A stretch of 64,000 nucleotides of DNA from Synechococcus sp. WH 8109 (GCF_000161795.2 NZ_CP006882.1:496001-560000), one strand, 5' to 3'. Positions 54,535 through 64,000 are shown, numbered from the stretch's first letter. Notes: generated from the sequence alone by a model not told the origin. Numbers and translations: made by a program.

Positions 54535-56214
54535 TCACATCATCCCGGGCATGCCCATTCCGCCCATCCCGGGCATGCCCATGCCACCCATTCCGCCCAT
54601 GCCACCCATGGGGTCTCCGTCTCCGCTGGGAGCCGGTGCAGGGGGTTCCGGTTTGTCGGCAATCACAACTTCAGTGGTGATCAGCAGAGAAGCGATCGAA
54701 ATCGAATCCTGCACGGCCAAGCGCACCACCTTGGCGGCATCAACGATGCCAGCAGCCATCAGGTCTTCGTAGGCACCACTTAGGGCATTGAATCCCTGGC
54801 CGCTGCTGCGCATGCCCGCGATCACAACGTCACCGTTCTGACCGGCATTGGTGGCGATCTGATGAATCGGCGCCGTCAGTGCCCGCTGCACGATCTCCAC
54901 TCCGGTTCGCTGGTCGCCATTCAGGGATGCAGCTAATGCATCCAGGCTGTCGGAGAGTTGCAGCAAAGTGCTGCCGCCTCCGGCAACGATGCCCTCCTCG
55001 ATGGCGGCACGGGTGGCATTCAGGGCATCCTCGATCCGCAGTTTGCGGTTCTTCAGTTCCGTTTCCGTCGGTGCACCGACTTTGATTACAGCCACGCCGC
55101 CGGCCAGCTTGGCGATCCGCTCCTGGAGCTTTTCGCGGTCGTAGTCGGATTCGGTGGCCTCCAGTTCACGTCGGATCGCGCCGACGCGCTCGCTTACCGC
55201 CTGGCGATGGTCGTCGGTGGCGACGATCGTGGTGTTCTCCTTGCTGATGGTGACGCGGCGTGCTTTGCCGAGATCCTCGAGGGTCACTTTGTCGAGGGTC
55301 ATCGCCTTGTCTTCGCTGATCAGCGTTCCGCCCGTGAGGATGGCGATATCGGCCAGAGCTGCCTTGCGGCGTTCGCCAAAGGAGGGTGCCCGAACAGCGG
55401 CCACCTGCAGAACACCACGGCTCTTGTTCATCACCAGGGTTGCAAGGGCTTCGCCTTCCACTTCCTCAGACAGGATGAGCAGTGGAGAACCACTCTTCTG
55501 AACGGTTTCCAGCACGGGGACTAGATCCGTGATCGTGCTGATCTTGCGATCCGTCAGCAGAATCAGGGGGTTTTCAAATTCACAGACCTGTCGGTCAGCA
55601 TCTGTAACGAAGTAGGGGGAGCTGTAGCCCCGGTCGAAGGCCATGCCTTCGGTGATTTCCAGTTCCGTTGCCAGAGACTTCGATTCCTCAACCGTGATCA
55701 CCCCATCGGTGCTCACCTTGTCCATCGCCTCCGCGATCATCCGACCGACTTCGTCGTCACCCCCGGAGCTCACCGTGGCCACCTGACGAATGGCATCGCC
55801 GGCGATAGCCTGGCTCCGCTCGCCCAGTCCAGCCACGACCTGTGCAGCTGCCTTCTCCATGCCTCGGCGGAGTTCCACAGGGCTTGCGCCAGCAGCGGTG
55901 TTGCGCAGACCTTCCCGCACCATGGCCTGAGCTAACACGGTTGCGGTCGTGGTGCCGTCACCGGCCTTGTCCTTGGTCTTTGAGGACACCTGCTGCATCA
56001 GCTTGGCGCCAAGGTTTTCGAAAGGGTCGTCCAGTTCGATTTCACGGGCGATTGAGTCGCCGTCGTTGACGATGTCTGGTGCGCCGAATTTCTTCTCGAG
56101 CACAACGTTGCGACCGCGGGGGCCGATCGTGACGCGCACCGCATCGGCGAGTGCATCCACACCCCGCTCCAGGGCGCTGCGGGATTCGTCAGAGAAGGAA
56201 AGGAGTTTGGCCAT
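54535..56214 (-). CDS. groL: 60 kDa chaperonin (groEL without adjacent groES)
   Basis: The 559-residue product (start ATG 56214, [11 protein letters not shown]) has the GroEL ATPase motifs ([21 protein letters not shown]) and the C-terminal Gly-Met repeat tail ([11 protein letters not shown]). No groES lies within the window next to it, and no CIRCE element is visible upstream. Cyanobacteria often carry a second groEL unlinked to groES, with specialised or reduced folding ability; this is likely that paralog. A longer start at 56238 is possible. Confidence 0.94.
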   Translation of the reverse strand: MAKLLSFSDESRSALERGVDALADAVRVTIGPRGRNVVLEKKFGAPDIVNDGDSIAREIELDDPFENLGAKLMQQVSSKTKDKAGDGTTTATVLAQAMVREGLRNTAAGASPVELRRGMEKAAAQVVAGLGERSQAIAGDAIRQVATVSSGGDDEVGRMIAEAMDKVSTDGVITVEESKSLATELEITEGMAFDRGYSSPYFVTDADRQVCEFENPLILLTDRKISTITDLVPVLETVQKSGSPLLILSEEVEGEALATLVMNKSRGVLQVAAVRAPSFGERRKAALADIAILTGGTLISEDKAMTLDKVTLEDLGKARRVTISKENTTIVATDDHRQAVSERVGAIRRELEATESDYDREKLQERIAKLAGGVAVIKVGAPTETELKNRKLRIEDALNATRAAIEEGIVAGGGSTLLQLSDSLDALAASLNGDQRTGVEIVQRALTAPIHQIATNAGQNGDVVIAGMRSSGQGFNALSGAYEDLMAAGIVDAAKVVRLAVQDSISIASLLITTEVVIADKPEPPAPAPSGDGDPMGGMGGMGGMGMPGMGGMGMPGMM

Positions 56215-56345
56215 AGTCGCGGGCACGCCGTTGGTCACTGTCCCACAGCGATGTGGCCCTCGTGGAGAGGGGTTGTGGTGGGGAAAGCCGAATGGTTGGG
56301 GGCTGCCCAGATGCCGCTCTCAAATGAACTGATTAGGGTCCGATC

Positions 56346-56522
56346 ATGGGTGAATCCGGAGCGCTGTTTTTTGTTCTGATGGCGGGGCTGGCCGGTTCGA
56401 TGGCCCTGGTTTACGTGCCCTTGCGCATCTTTCTCACAGCTACCGCCCGAAGTCGTCGGTTACGCCTGCTCCAGCGCATCCGCCGCCTGCGGGATGAGTT
56501 GGCTCAACCCCTTGATTCCTGA
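56346..56522 (+). CDS. small membrane protein (58 residues)
   Basis: ATG 56346 begins MGESGALFFVLMAGLAGSM, one hydrophobic segment extending to about residue 30, followed by a strongly basic helical tail (RSRRLRLLQRIRRLRDEL). Layout N-out membrane anchor with a cytoplasmic basic tail. It sits between the divergent groEL and fabG, ending 9 bp before the fabG stop on the other strand. Confidence 0.65.
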   Translation: MGESGALFFVLMAGLAGSMALVYVPLRIFLTATARSRRLRLLQRIRRLRDELAQPLDS

Positions 56523-56531
56523 TACCGAGGG

Positions 56532-57284
56532 TCAGGCCATCACCATGCCGCCATCCACCTGCAGCACCTGGCCTGTGATGTAGGCCGCGGCCGGGTCGGC
56601 GGCAAGGAAGCTCACGGCACCGGCCACCTGCTCTTGGGTGCCAAAGGTTCCCAAGGGGATGTCTTTGAGAATGGCCTCCGCATCGAGGCCCTTGGTCATG
56701 TCTGTAGCAATGAAACCCGGAGCCACGGCGTTCACGGTGATGCCACGGCTGGCGAGCTCTTTGGCGGTGCTGCGGGTGAGACCGATGACGCCCGCTTTGG
56801 CGGCGGCGTAGTTGGCCTGTCCCGCGTTGCCCATCAGCCCCACAACGGAGGTGATATTGATGATCCGACCACTCTTCTGCTTCAGCATTGGGCGTGCCAC
56901 GGCTCGCGTGCAGAGGAACACTCCACTGAGGTTGAGGTCGATCACCGATTGCCAATCGTCGGTTTTCATTCGCATCAGCAGGCCGTCCCGCGTGATGCCG
57001 GCGTTGTTTACCAACACATCCAAACGGCCGCTGCGTTCCAGCACCGTCTTGATCAGGCCATCCACCTCTGCCTCAACCGAAACATTGGCTTGCAGGGCAT
57101 AGGCCTTGCCCCCTGCTGTGGTGATGGCAGCGACAACTTCATCGGCTGCTGTAGCTGAACTGGAGTAGTTCACAACCACCTCTGCACCGGCTGCGCCAAG
57201 GGCCAGGGCGATGGCCCGGCCGATGCCGCGACCTCCTCCCGTCACCAGGGCGGTCTGTCCGGCAAGAGAAGCGCTGGGAGACAT
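56532..57284 (-). CDS. fabG: 3-oxoacyl-[acyl-carrier-protein] reductase
   Basis: From ATG 57284 the 250-residue SDR has TGGGRGIG (cofactor motif, about 14-21), NNAG near 92, and catalytic Ser-Tyr-Lys (ITSVVG ... YAAAK at about 143-163). It reduces 3-oxoacyl-ACP with NADPH in fatty acid synthesis. Length is standard. The upstream start at 57326 would overlap the preceding gene region less well. Confidence 0.93.
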   Translation of the reverse strand: MSPSASLAGQTALVTGGGRGIGRAIALALGAAGAEVVVNYSSSATAADEVVAAITTAGGKAYALQANVSVEAEVDGLIKTVLERSGRLDVLVNNAGITRDGLLMRMKTDDWQSVIDLNLSGVFLCTRAVARPMLKQKSGRIINITSVVGLMGNAGQANYAAAKAGVIGLTRSTAKELASRGITVNAVAPGFIATDMTKGLDAEAILKDIPLGTFGTQEQVAGAVSFLAADPAAAYITGQVLQVDGGMVMA

Positions 57285-57331
57285 GGAGGCACCGTTGATC
57301 GGAGGATCGTACGGAGCCGTCGTCATCTAGC

Positions 57332-58387
57332 TCAACCCGGCATGGTTTCAATCGTGTCGACGGCCTCCCCAAGTAACGACTGAAAGGTGGCGAGCTGGGT
57401 TTTGCTCCCAAGCACGATCAGGAGTTGCCCCGGTGCCATCTGGGTGTCGCCGCCTGGATTGGCGATCAGCTTTCCGTTCTCCCGGATCGCCAGCACCATG
57501 GCCCCACTGCGACGGCCCAGCTCCAGTTCCGCCAGGCTCCGCCCGCGGATCTCCATCAGGTGCCGAGGGTCGTGACTCAGCTGGAATTCCTCGATTTCAT
57601 AGTCGGAGCCCGCCAACAGCTCCATGAAGTTGAGGGCCAGCGGTCGCAGCGCCGAAGCGGCCATGACCCGACCGCCGGCTACATAGGGACTGACCACCAC
57701 AGTGGCGCCCGCCAGCCGCAGCTTTGAGGCGGCTTCATCGCTGTTGGCGCGGGCAATCAAGCGGCAATCCGGTCGTAGGTCCTTGGCGCTGAGGATCACG
57801 TACAGATTGGAGGCATCGCTGGGTAGGGCGGCCACGAGGCTGCAGCAGCGTTCCAGACCTGCGTCCAGCAGGGTTTCATCGAGGGTTGCATCGGCCTGAA
57901 GAACCCAAATGCCATTTTCGTCTGCCACTGCGCGTCGTTCTGGATCGGTTTCGATCACCACGAGGGGCACCTCGTCCCGTTGCAGTTGGGCTGCAATCTC
58001 CTGCCCGATCCGGCCGTAGCCGCAAAGAATCACGTGGTCGTGAAGGCCTTCCAGCATGCGGAGAAAGCGGAACTCCCGCAGTCTGCGGAAATATCCCGAC
58101 TCCTTCAGCCCGAGAACGCGCTGAATGGCCAGTTGCACAACCACCAAGCCACCCACCACGATCAAGACGGTGACCAGGCGGCCTGGAGGTGAAAGCGGGG
58201 CGACTTCTCCAAAACCGATGGTGCTGATGGTGATCAGCACCATCCAGAGGCAATCGCCCCAGTCCCAGCCCTCCGTGATCCGATAACCGAGGGCACCCGC
58301 GAAGATCACAGCACTGAGGGCACTTATGGGCCCCCGCCATGGAGCCGTGATCAACTTCAGCTGTCCCCTGGCTCGGCGCCGCCTCAT
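57332..58387 (-). CDS. K+ channel-like protein with RCK domain
   Basis: The 351-residue product has a two-helix pore unit with selectivity-filter-like TIGFGE (about 55-60), close to the canonical TVGYGD but with Ile, Phe and Glu. It is followed by a Rossmann RCK/TrkA-N domain (ILCGYGRIGQEIAAQL about 120-135, ETDPER) and a TrkA-C-like end. Potassium conductance with ligand gating is likely; the altered filter could change selectivity. It lies between fabG and a glycosyltransferase on the same strand. Confidence 0.85.
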   Translation of the reverse strand: MRRRRARGQLKLITAPWRGPISALSAVIFAGALGYRITEGWDWGDCLWMVLITISTIGFGEVAPLSPPGRLVTVLIVVGGLVVVQLAIQRVLGLKESGYFRRLREFRFLRMLEGLHDHVILCGYGRIGQEIAAQLQRDEVPLVVIETDPERRAVADENGIWVLQADATLDETLLDAGLERCCSLVAALPSDASNLYVILSAKDLRPDCRLIARANSDEAASKLRLAGATVVVSPYVAGGRVMAASALRPLALNFMELLAGSDYEIEEFQLSHDPRHLMEIRGRSLAELELGRRSGAMVLAIRENGKLIANPGGDTQMAPGQLLIVLGSKTQLATFQSLLGEAVDTIETMPG

Positions 58388-58398
58388 AGGACGTCTCC

Positions 58399-59232
58399 TC
58401 AGAAACCGAGGGCCGTCAGTACATCACTGCTCTGCAGCTTGGTGAGCTCCTGCGGGCGGCTGAGGCAGCGGATCTCCTGGCGCTCGGGAAGGTCTGCGGC
58501 CTCGGCTCCGAGGGCAACCAGGGGGGTGCCGCAATAGGTCGCCAGGCGCTGGGACACCGGGCAGCTGCTGAGAACGACATCGGCATTGGCCACCAAGGCC
58601 GCCCGTTTGGTCAGGCTGAGCTCGGCTGGCAGCACCATGCTGCGCAGCGCCGGTAGGCGGCTTTTGATCGTTTCAGGCAGCTGGTGCCATTCCGCTGCAG
58701 GCCAGTCATCCCCCTGGCCGGATGGAGACAGCAGCAGCAGGGGGCCGTCGCCGCTGGGCAGTGCTTCACGGGCTTCCTCAAGAGCCTCTGCCGCCAGGGG
58801 CAGCCGGAACTGATCGGCCTCGAGATCAAGGCCCAGGGCTTGAAGGAAGGGGTTAAGACGCTGCGCCGTCCAGCCGGGACCGACGTTGACCTGATCGGTG
58901 CAGGCAAATCCCTCAATCGCCAACCGTTTGGGAATATGGCTCATCGACAGCATCAGGTTCACCTGCTGCCCTTCAGCGAGGTTGATGCAGATCTGAAAGT
59001 CGGGTTCGCGCACACAACCGAGCAGGTTGGCCCAGTCCGCAAGGGTTGGGTTGGCCTCGAAGCTGAACGGCAACAGCTTTTCCAGGCACGGCAGAAGCTT
59101 CCATGGAGCTGCCTGCTGGGGGTCGCAGGCCACCTGCAGGCTGGCGTTGAGCTTCTGGCAGATGTCGGCCAGAGCCGGTAGACGGTCAAGCTGGTCTTCG
59201 AGCGAACCCGGGCTCAGGGCAAGAACTCGCAT
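58399..59232 (-). CDS. glycosyltransferase family 9 (heptosyltransferase-like) protein
   Basis: From ATG 59232 ([14 protein letters not shown]) the 277-residue product has the GT9 layout: an N-terminal Rossmann start, a middle region with [18 protein letters not shown] and a C-terminal donor-binding region with [18 protein letters not shown] (about 160). It is about 50-70 residues shorter than typical ADP-heptose transferases, so the substrate is uncertain. Longer upstream frames extend over ispD on the other strand and are rejected. Confidence 0.78.
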   Translation of the reverse strand: MRVLALSPGSLEDQLDRLPALADICQKLNASLQVACDPQQAAPWKLLPCLEKLLPFSFEANPTLADWANLLGCVREPDFQICINLAEGQQVNLMLSMSHIPKRLAIEGFACTDQVNVGPGWTAQRLNPFLQALGLDLEADQFRLPLAAEALEEAREALPSGDGPLLLLSPSGQGDDWPAAEWHQLPETIKSRLPALRSMVLPAELSLTKRAALVANADVVLSSCPVSQRLATYCGTPLVALGAEAADLPERQEIRCLSRPQELTKLQSSDVLTALGF

Positions 59233-59304
59233 GCAGCGCCGCCATCCATGGTGCGAGCTGATTGTATGGAGGTCGTTTACGCCTGTCTGGGGCAGGAGTC
59301 GATT

Positions 59305-59985
59305 GTGCATCTGTTGATTGCTGCGGCGGGAAGCGGTCGGCGCATGGGTGCGGATCGCAACAAGCTGCTGCTGCCGTTGGCCGGACGCCCCGTCATTGCC
59401 TGGACCCTGGAGGCGGCCCTGCGTTCCGAGCGGATCGAATGGATCGGGATCGTCGGCCAGGAGTTCGATCGAGAGGACATCCTTGCGGTGCTGGACGCAC
59501 CCAGCAAGCCGGTGCACTGGATCCAGGGGGGCAGCACACGGCAGGAGTCGGTGCTTTGTGGTCTGGCGGGGTTGCCGGAGCAGGCTCGGCACGTCTTGAT
59601 TCATGACGGCGCCCGCTGTTTGGCTGAACCGGAGTTGTTTGATCGCTGTGCAGCTGTGGTGGAGGCTGGCACGGCGCTGATTGCTGCAACGCCGGTGAGC
59701 GATACGATCAAGCGTGTGGGATCTGATGGTGTGATTCGCGATACGCCGGATCGATCGGAGCTTTGGGCTGCGCAGACGCCGCAGGGCTTTGCCGTTGATC
59801 AGCTGCGTCGCGGCCACGCAGAGGCGGTTGCCCAGGGCTGGACGGTCACCGACGATGCGTCGTTGTACGAGCGTTTGGGGTGGCCTGTACAGGTCTTGGA
59901 TGCCGGCCCCGCCAATATCAAGGTCACAACGCCGTTTGACCTCACCGTGGCGGAGGCGGTGCTCGCCCTCAGGTCAGCAGGCTGA
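59305..59985 (+). CDS. ispD: 2-C-methyl-D-erythritol 4-phosphate cytidylyltransferase
   Basis: IspD acts in the MEP isoprenoid pathway. From GTG 59305 ([15 protein letters not shown]) the 226-residue product has the nucleotide-binding start AAGSGRRMG...[12 protein letters not shown] and the VHDGAR-like IHDGARCL (about 100), plus TPQGF near 150. Upstream ATG starts at 59266 or 59248 are less typical. Its end overlaps the LD-carboxypeptidase gene by 17 bp (convergent). Confidence 0.92.
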   Translation: MHLLIAAAGSGRRMGADRNKLLLPLAGRPVIAWTLEAALRSERIEWIGIVGQEFDREDILAVLDAPSKPVHWIQGGSTRQESVLCGLAGLPEQARHVLIHDGARCLAEPELFDRCAAVVEAGTALIAATPVSDTIKRVGSDGVIRDTPDRSELWAAQTPQGFAVDQLRRGHAEAVAQGWTVTDDASLYERLGWPVQVLDAGPANIKVTTPFDLTVAEAVLALRSAG

Positions 59986-60853
59986 GCCGGCCGCTTTGGC
60001 CGTCGATGCGTGCCATCGCCCCCATGGGAAGGGCTGCGTTGCCGGATCGGTGACCAATGGGCAGGTTCATTACTCTGGGAATGCCGAGATCGGCTGTGCG
60101 CTCTTCAAGAACCTGCTCAAGGTTGAAGCTTTCGGAGGCATCTCTGGTTTCGTCGGCGCACCCTTCAAAATTGCCAAATGCCAGACCCGCTAGGCCTTGC
60201 AAGCTGCCATTCAGCCTCCACTGAGTCAGCATCCGATCAATTCGGTAAGGCGCTTCACCTACGTCCTCAAGCACCAGAACGGCTCCCTTGAGGGGGGGCA
60301 CGAAATGGCTTCCCAATAGGTGTGTGGCCACGGTCAGATTGGCCACGAGCAGGGGACCACTCCCCACCCCGCCGCCACCACCCCGACCTTGCAGGTCAGG
60401 GACGGTGTTGCCGAAGAGCAGGTTGCGCAAGCGGTCACGGCTCCATTGCGGCTCCTCCGCAAGTGTTGTGAGCAAGGGGCCATGGATGCCCCCTGCAAAC
60501 CCTGCTGCCTGGCGGGCCCACAGCAGAGCTGTCACGTCGGAAAAGCCCAGCAGCCAGCCGCTTTGCCAGCGGATGGGCTGCTCCAGCAGCCGAGCAGCCC
60601 CCCATCCACCGCGGGCACAGGCGAGCAGCGCTGCGGGTTCGGCCGGATGCAGATCAGCATGGCGCGTGTCATCGCGTCCTGCGAAGTAGCCCCAACGTCG
60701 GCTGGCCAAGGTCTGGGGTTGAACATCGAGGCCCCAGCTCTGCAGGACAGCAATGCCCTCTTGCAGCTTGATGTCGTTCTGCAGGGCTGAACTGGCGGCC
60801 ACACAGGCCACACGGTCTCCTGTTCGGAGCGGAGGAGCCGGGGTGATGCGCAT
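59969..60853 (-). CDS. LD-carboxypeptidase (S66 family)
   Basis: From ATG 60853 the 294-residue product has the S66 nucleophile in GFSDVTALL (about 114), [14 protein letters not shown] with the catalytic Glu (about 195) and the His in [14 protein letters not shown] near the end. The family trims tetrapeptides in murein recycling. It overlaps the ubiA stop by one base (TGATG). Confidence 0.87.
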   Translation of the reverse strand: MRITPAPPLRTGDRVACVAASSALQNDIKLQEGIAVLQSWGLDVQPQTLASRRWGYFAGRDDTRHADLHPAEPAALLACARGGWGAARLLEQPIRWQSGWLLGFSDVTALLWARQAAGFAGGIHGPLLTTLAEEPQWSRDRLRNLLFGNTVPDLQGRGGGGGVGSGPLLVANLTVATHLLGSHFVPPLKGAVLVLEDVGEAPYRIDRMLTQWRLNGSLQGLAGLAFGNFEGCADETRDASESFNLEQVLEERTADLGIPRVMNLPIGHRSGNAALPMGAMARIDGQSGRLSLLT

Positions 60854-61752
60854 CAGGCTCCCCATCCCCTGGCCAGAACCAGGCCGAGCCAGAGCAGCGT
60901 CCCTGCCTGCACCTGCTGGGCAAAGTGCTTCCCGTAGGTGCCCATGGAGGCATCCTGTTGGTTCAAGGGGTTGCAGCTGAGCTGCATGAAAACGGCAGCA
61001 AGCAACCAGAGAGGCCAGAACGGTGCTGGGATCTGAGCCGACCAGGCCGCCATGGCAAGGGTGATGGCTGTCGCGAGGTAGCAGCCCCGCACCACAGGAA
61101 CCACGCGGGATCCGAGGCTCAGGGCGCTGCTGCGCAGGCCGAGGCTGGCATCGTCACGTCGGTCGGCCATGGCATAGACCGTGTCGAAGCCAAACGTCCA
61201 GACCACGGTTGTCAGCCAACTGCAGACCAGGGCAGGACTCCAACTCAAGGAGGCCGTTGCCGCGGCCCAGGGGATCAGCACTGCGAAGCCCCAGCACAGC
61301 GCCAGGATCGCCTGGGGGAAGGCGAACCACCGCTTTGCCGATGGATAGCCGAGGATCGGCAGCACGGCCGTGCAGGCCAAGGCGAGACAGAGCCTGAGGC
61401 TGTCGGCCGGCAGACTCAGCACAACAGCCAGGCTGAGGCCCAGCAAGATCAGCAGCAAAGCGAAGGCTGGCCCTCGCTGCAGTGCACCTCTGGCCAGAGG
61501 CCGATGTTGTGTGCGTTCCACCTGGCAGTCGAAGCGCTGGTCCCACAGGTCATTGGCGATGCAGCCTGCTCCGCTCACCGCCAGGCCTCCCAGCAGGATC
61601 TGCAGGATCAGCACAACACTGGGGGGAGCGCTTGGATTCAGCCAGAGGGCCCAGCCTGCTGGAATCAGCAGTATCAGCCGGCCGGTTGGTTTGTTCCAGC
61701 GGAGCAGTTCGATCCAGGGCTGAAGACGGGCAGAGCTGCTGATCACAATCAA
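60853..61752 (-). CDS. ubiA: 4-hydroxybenzoate polyprenyltransferase (UbiA family)
   Basis: The product (start TTG 61752 or GTG 61746) has the two Asp-rich motifs NDLWDQRFD (about 70-78) and DTVYAMADRRDD (about 195-206) and about nine helices. In cyanobacteria this enzyme prenylates 4-hydroxybenzoate for plastoquinone. The ORF is open further upstream to 62073, but those residues lie antisense within the ppx coding sequence and lack family character. Confidence 0.88.
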   Translation of the reverse strand: MIVISSSARLQPWIELLRWNKPTGRLILLIPAGWALWLNPSAPPSVVLILQILLGGLAVSGAGCIANDLWDQRFDCQVERTQHRPLARGALQRGPAFALLLILLGLSLAVVLSLPADSLRLCLALACTAVLPILGYPSAKRWFAFPQAILALCWGFAVLIPWAAATASLSWSPALVCSWLTTVVWTFGFDTVYAMADRRDDASLGLRSSALSLGSRVVPVVRGCYLATAITLAMAAWSAQIPAPFWPLWLLAAVFMQLSCNPLNQQDASMGTYGKHFAQQVQAGTLLWLGLVLARGWGA

Positions 61753-61833
61753 CGGGATTTGAAGAACCCTAGTCAGGGTCTGATGGCCTCGGCCGTCAGT
61801 GGCAGAGTGGATTTCATTGCCGCTCTGACGTTG

Positions 61834-63471
61834 ATGCTGGATGCCAAGGCCCCGGCCCAGCCAACGGAACAGAACAACGGCGTGTTGCAGGCAGTGGACG
61901 CTGATCTGCGTCGGATCGCCGCCATCGATATCGGGACCAATTCCTTTCATCTTCTGGTGGCAGCCGTTGATCCGAAGCTGCGCACGTTTCGGATCATCCA
62001 GGCCGAAAAGGCCACCACGCGTTTGGGGGAGCGTGATCCTGAGACCGGTGAGCTGACCGAGGCGGCGATGCAACGGGGGCTGGAAACCCTCCGCCAGTTC
62101 AGAGATCTCGCCGCCAGTAACCGGGTTGAGCAGATCGTCACAGCGGCGACGAGTGCCGTTCGTGAAGCACCCAATGGTCGCGATTTCCTCCAGGCCATCC
62201 TCGAAGAGCCGGGGATGGAGGTGGATTTGGTCAGCGGCCCCGAGGAGGCCCGGCTGATCTATCTGGGCGTCCTCTCAGGAATGCCGTTTGGAGATCGTCC
62301 GCATCTTCTGCTCGACATCGGCGGTGGCTCCACGGAACTGATCCTTGCCGATGGTCGTGATGCCCGCGCCCTGACCAGCACCCGTGTGGGGGCTGTGCGA
62401 CTCCAGCGGGACTTTGTTCGGGATGATCCGATGCCCCCTCAACGTCGATCGTTCCTGCAGGCCTTCATTCAGGGGTCGCTTGAACCTGCGGTCGACAAAG
62501 TGCGTCGCAGGATCAAACCCGGTGAAACCCCTGTTTTGGTGGCCACCAGCGGTACGGCAATGGCGATTGGCTCCCTTGCGGCGAGTGAGGAGGAGCGCCC
62601 ACCCCGCAAATTGCATGGGTACCGCGTCACCCAGCGGCGCCTGAACAAGGTGGTTGATCGTCTGATCACGATGACCCCTGCGCAGCGACGGGCGTTGGCT
62701 CCCATCAATGACCGTCGGGCCGAAATCATCGTTCCCGGTGCGCTGATCCTGCAAACCACCATGAAGATGCTGGGTGTGGAGGACTTCCTGCTCAGTGAGC
62801 GGGCGCTCAGGGAAGGTTTGATCGTTGATTGGATGCTTCGCCAGGGTCTTCTGGAAGACCGCTTCAGCTTCCAAAGCAGCATCAGGCAACGCACCGTGAT
62901 TCATCAAGTGCAGCGCTTTGCGGTGAACCAGAGCAGGGCTGAACGGGTCGCCAGCCATGCCCTAAGCCTCTACGACGCCACGCGAGGCGTGATGCATGAC
63001 GACAGTGGCGAAGGGCGCGAACTGCTTTGGGCTGCCGCCATGCTCCATACCTGTGGCCAGCACATCAACATCAGCGCTTACCACAAGCACACCTGGTACT
63101 TGATTCGTCATGGTGAGCTGCTGGGCTATTCCGAGGCGGAGCACCTGATGGTGGCGGCCATTGCTCGTTATCACCGCCGCAGCCTGCCGAAGAAACGCCA
63201 TGAGTCCTGGCAGCTTGTGGCCTCCCGAGACAACCGTCGTTGTGTTAATCAGATGGCCCTGCTGCTGCGCTTGGCCGCGGCTCTGGATCGCAGGCCTGAG
63301 CCGGTGATCTCAGCACTCCGCATTCATGCGGTGAAGGGATCTCTGGATCTGGAGATCGTCCCTGAGCGGGTCAACCAGAACGTCAGCCTTGAACAGTGGA
63401 GTTTGGAAAGCTGCGCTGAGATGGTGAAGGAGGCGGTTGGCGTGAATCTGTGCGTCAGGGTGCAGGGCTGA
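61834..63471 (+). CDS. ppx: exopolyphosphatase (Ppx/GppA family)
   Basis: The 545-residue product has AAIDIGTNSFHLLV near residue 30, DIGGGSTEL near 165 and an HD-type C-terminal domain (EGRELLWAAAMLHTCG). Ppx hydrolyses polyphosphate chains. ATG 61834 (MLDAKAPAQ) is my chosen start; ATG 61783 would add 17 residues. The frame is open far upstream to 60925, but that part is the antisense of ubiA. Its 3' end overlaps the RodZ-like gene by 17 bp. Confidence 0.9.
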   Translation: MLDAKAPAQPTEQNNGVLQAVDADLRRIAAIDIGTNSFHLLVAAVDPKLRTFRIIQAEKATTRLGERDPETGELTEAAMQRGLETLRQFRDLAASNRVEQIVTAATSAVREAPNGRDFLQAILEEPGMEVDLVSGPEEARLIYLGVLSGMPFGDRPHLLLDIGGGSTELILADGRDARALTSTRVGAVRLQRDFVRDDPMPPQRRSFLQAFIQGSLEPAVDKVRRRIKPGETPVLVATSGTAMAIGSLAASEEERPPRKLHGYRVTQRRLNKVVDRLITMTPAQRRALAPINDRRAEIIVPGALILQTTMKMLGVEDFLLSERALREGLIVDWMLRQGLLEDRFSFQSSIRQRTVIHQVQRFAVNQSRAERVASHALSLYDATRGVMHDDSGEGRELLWAAAMLHTCGQHINISAYHKHTWYLIRHGELLGYSEAEHLMVAAIARYHRRSLPKKRHESWQLVASRDNRRCVNQMALLLRLAAALDRRPEPVISALRIHAVKGSLDLEIVPERVNQNVSLEQWSLESCAEMVKEAVGVNLCVRVQG

Positions 63472-64000
63472 GAGGGATCCAGCGGATGTCATCCACAGCG
63501 CCAAGAGTTCGTGTCTCGGCGTTGGGAGAACTCAGCTGGACCAGATCAGGCCGACCGGCGTAGATCTCCACCAGATCGGGATTGTCAATCCTGCGCTCAC
63601 CGTTCAGCAGCCCTTCGAATTCCACAATTCCCTCACGCCGTAGGGCGATCCAGCTGGGTTCGCTGCTGCTGATCGTGAGGCCCAGGTCTCCGGTTGGTGG
63701 CGCTGGAACGATGAGGGCATCGCGCTCATCTGCAACCTTGGTCACCTCCAGATCGGTTTCGCTTGGCTCAAGGGTTGGATTGGAAGACTTCAACCCCTGG
63801 GGGAAGCGCGTCTGCTCGTAGGCGTTGCTCCACACAACAAAGCCAAGGCCAGCAAGCCCAGCGAGGGCCACAAGGGGAAGCGGATTGAATTTTCTCTGTT
63901 TATGAGGGGTGATGCCCCGCGTTGTTGCCAGGGAAGTCGCCCGTTTGGGCGGCATCGTGGTTAGGGGGCCGAGGGTCTGAACCATGGCGTCAGCATCCAA
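63455..64000 (-). CDS. RodZ-like protein, C-terminal part (5' end outside window)
   Basis: The visible 181 residues show a basic linker (PHKQRKFNPLP), one membrane helix (LVALAGLAGLGFVVW) and a C-terminal DUF4115-like domain (PAPPTGDLGLTISSSEPSWIALRREG). This is the tail of RodZ, a cytoskeletal MreB partner with an N-terminal HTH, expected beyond the right edge. The TTG at 64000 is only the edge codon. Identification rests on the TM-plus-DUF4115 layout. Confidence 0.72.
   Translation of the reverse strand: MDADAMVQTLGPLTTMPPKRATSLATTRGITPHKQRKFNPLPLVALAGLAGLGFVVWSNAYEQTRFPQGLKSSNPTLEPSETDLEVTKVADERDALIVPAPPTGDLGLTISSSEPSWIALRREGIVEFEGLLNGERRIDNPDLVEIYAGRPDLVQLSSPNAETRTLGAVDDIRWIPLSPAP

Noticed and set aside
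56215-56345. CIRCE heat-shock element before groL
   Set aside because: No TTAGCACTC-N9-GAGTGCTAA type inverted repeat is visible.
59233-59817. N-terminal extension of the GT9 frame
   Set aside because: It overlaps ispD on the other strand and lacks similarity to GT9; the typical start MRVLALSPG lies at 59232.
60925-61782. Long upstream extension of the ppx frame
   Set aside because: It is antisense to ubiA, whose two Asp-rich motifs and helices are clear; the extension has no family features.
1-64000. CRISPR arrays, rRNA operons, insertion sequence transposases
   Set aside because: No regularly spaced repeats, rRNA sequence or transposase frame was found in the window.

Overview
The window looks like chromosome of a marine picocyanobacterium of the Synechococcus/Prochlorococcus group. 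Evidence: cyanobacterial markers (VIPP1, Ycf46-like AAA ATPase, cyAbrB regulator, DUF2808 protein, NdhB, A2-type cytochrome c oxidase with heme A/O synthesis genes, plastoquinone-type prenyltransferase), high GC in the core genes, very tight gene packing, and picocyanobacterial small proteins and RTX protein. The exact species cannot be told from the sequence alone.

Region 1-8150 is an accessory, decaying stretch. It holds the 5' part of an RTX calcium-binding protein, at least two clear pseudogenes, a likely third remnant, small secreted or membrane proteins, AT-rich orphan genes and a fragment of a tRNA. A short C-terminal protein module recurs three times (1610-1880, 7782-8120, 11816-12169) behind different N-termini, the last copy lying beside an intact tRNA-Arg(UCU). 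A short sequence element is shared by the flanks of the tRNA fragment and of tRNA-Arg, which suggests past integrative elements.

Region 8189-11740 is the most interesting part. A Zur/Fur-type 7-1-7 palindrome lies 18 bp before a gene with a strong ribosome binding site. The genes that follow are a P-loop protein with a CobW C-terminal-like end but no recognisable GTPase core, a metallophosphoesterase whose metal-ligand motifs carry Cys and Trp, a more decayed tandem paralog of it, and a COG0523 GTPase with CxCC and a long His-rich loop. I read this as a candidate zinc (or iron) limitation module.

Region 12315-34650 is mostly core: tRNA-Arg, rsmI, cysQ, pnp, rpsN, a site-2 protease, serS, a ycf46-like gene, the DUF177-yidC-PH domain-rnpA-rpmH block, aroH, sppA, a transporter, two glycosyltransferases, a DUF721 (DciA-like) gene, vipp1, thioredoxin, an aminotransferase and a biotin ligase.

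Region 34650-64000 is also core: a receiver-domain protein, an ABC ATPase, ndhB, topA followed by a run of overlapping genes (lipoprotein, DUF2232, UPF0284/CobT-like, binding-protein-like lipoprotein), an Fe-S aldo/keto reductase, a bifunctional-nuclease domain gene, ribE, cyabrB, ctaCDE divergent from ctaAB plus an ABC-2 exporter, nanE, a groEL without adjacent groES, fabG, a K+ channel/RCK protein, a GT9 protein, ispD, an LD-carboxypeptidase, ubiA, ppx and the 3' part of a RodZ-like gene. Four convergent gene pairs overlap at their 3' ends by 16-27 bp.
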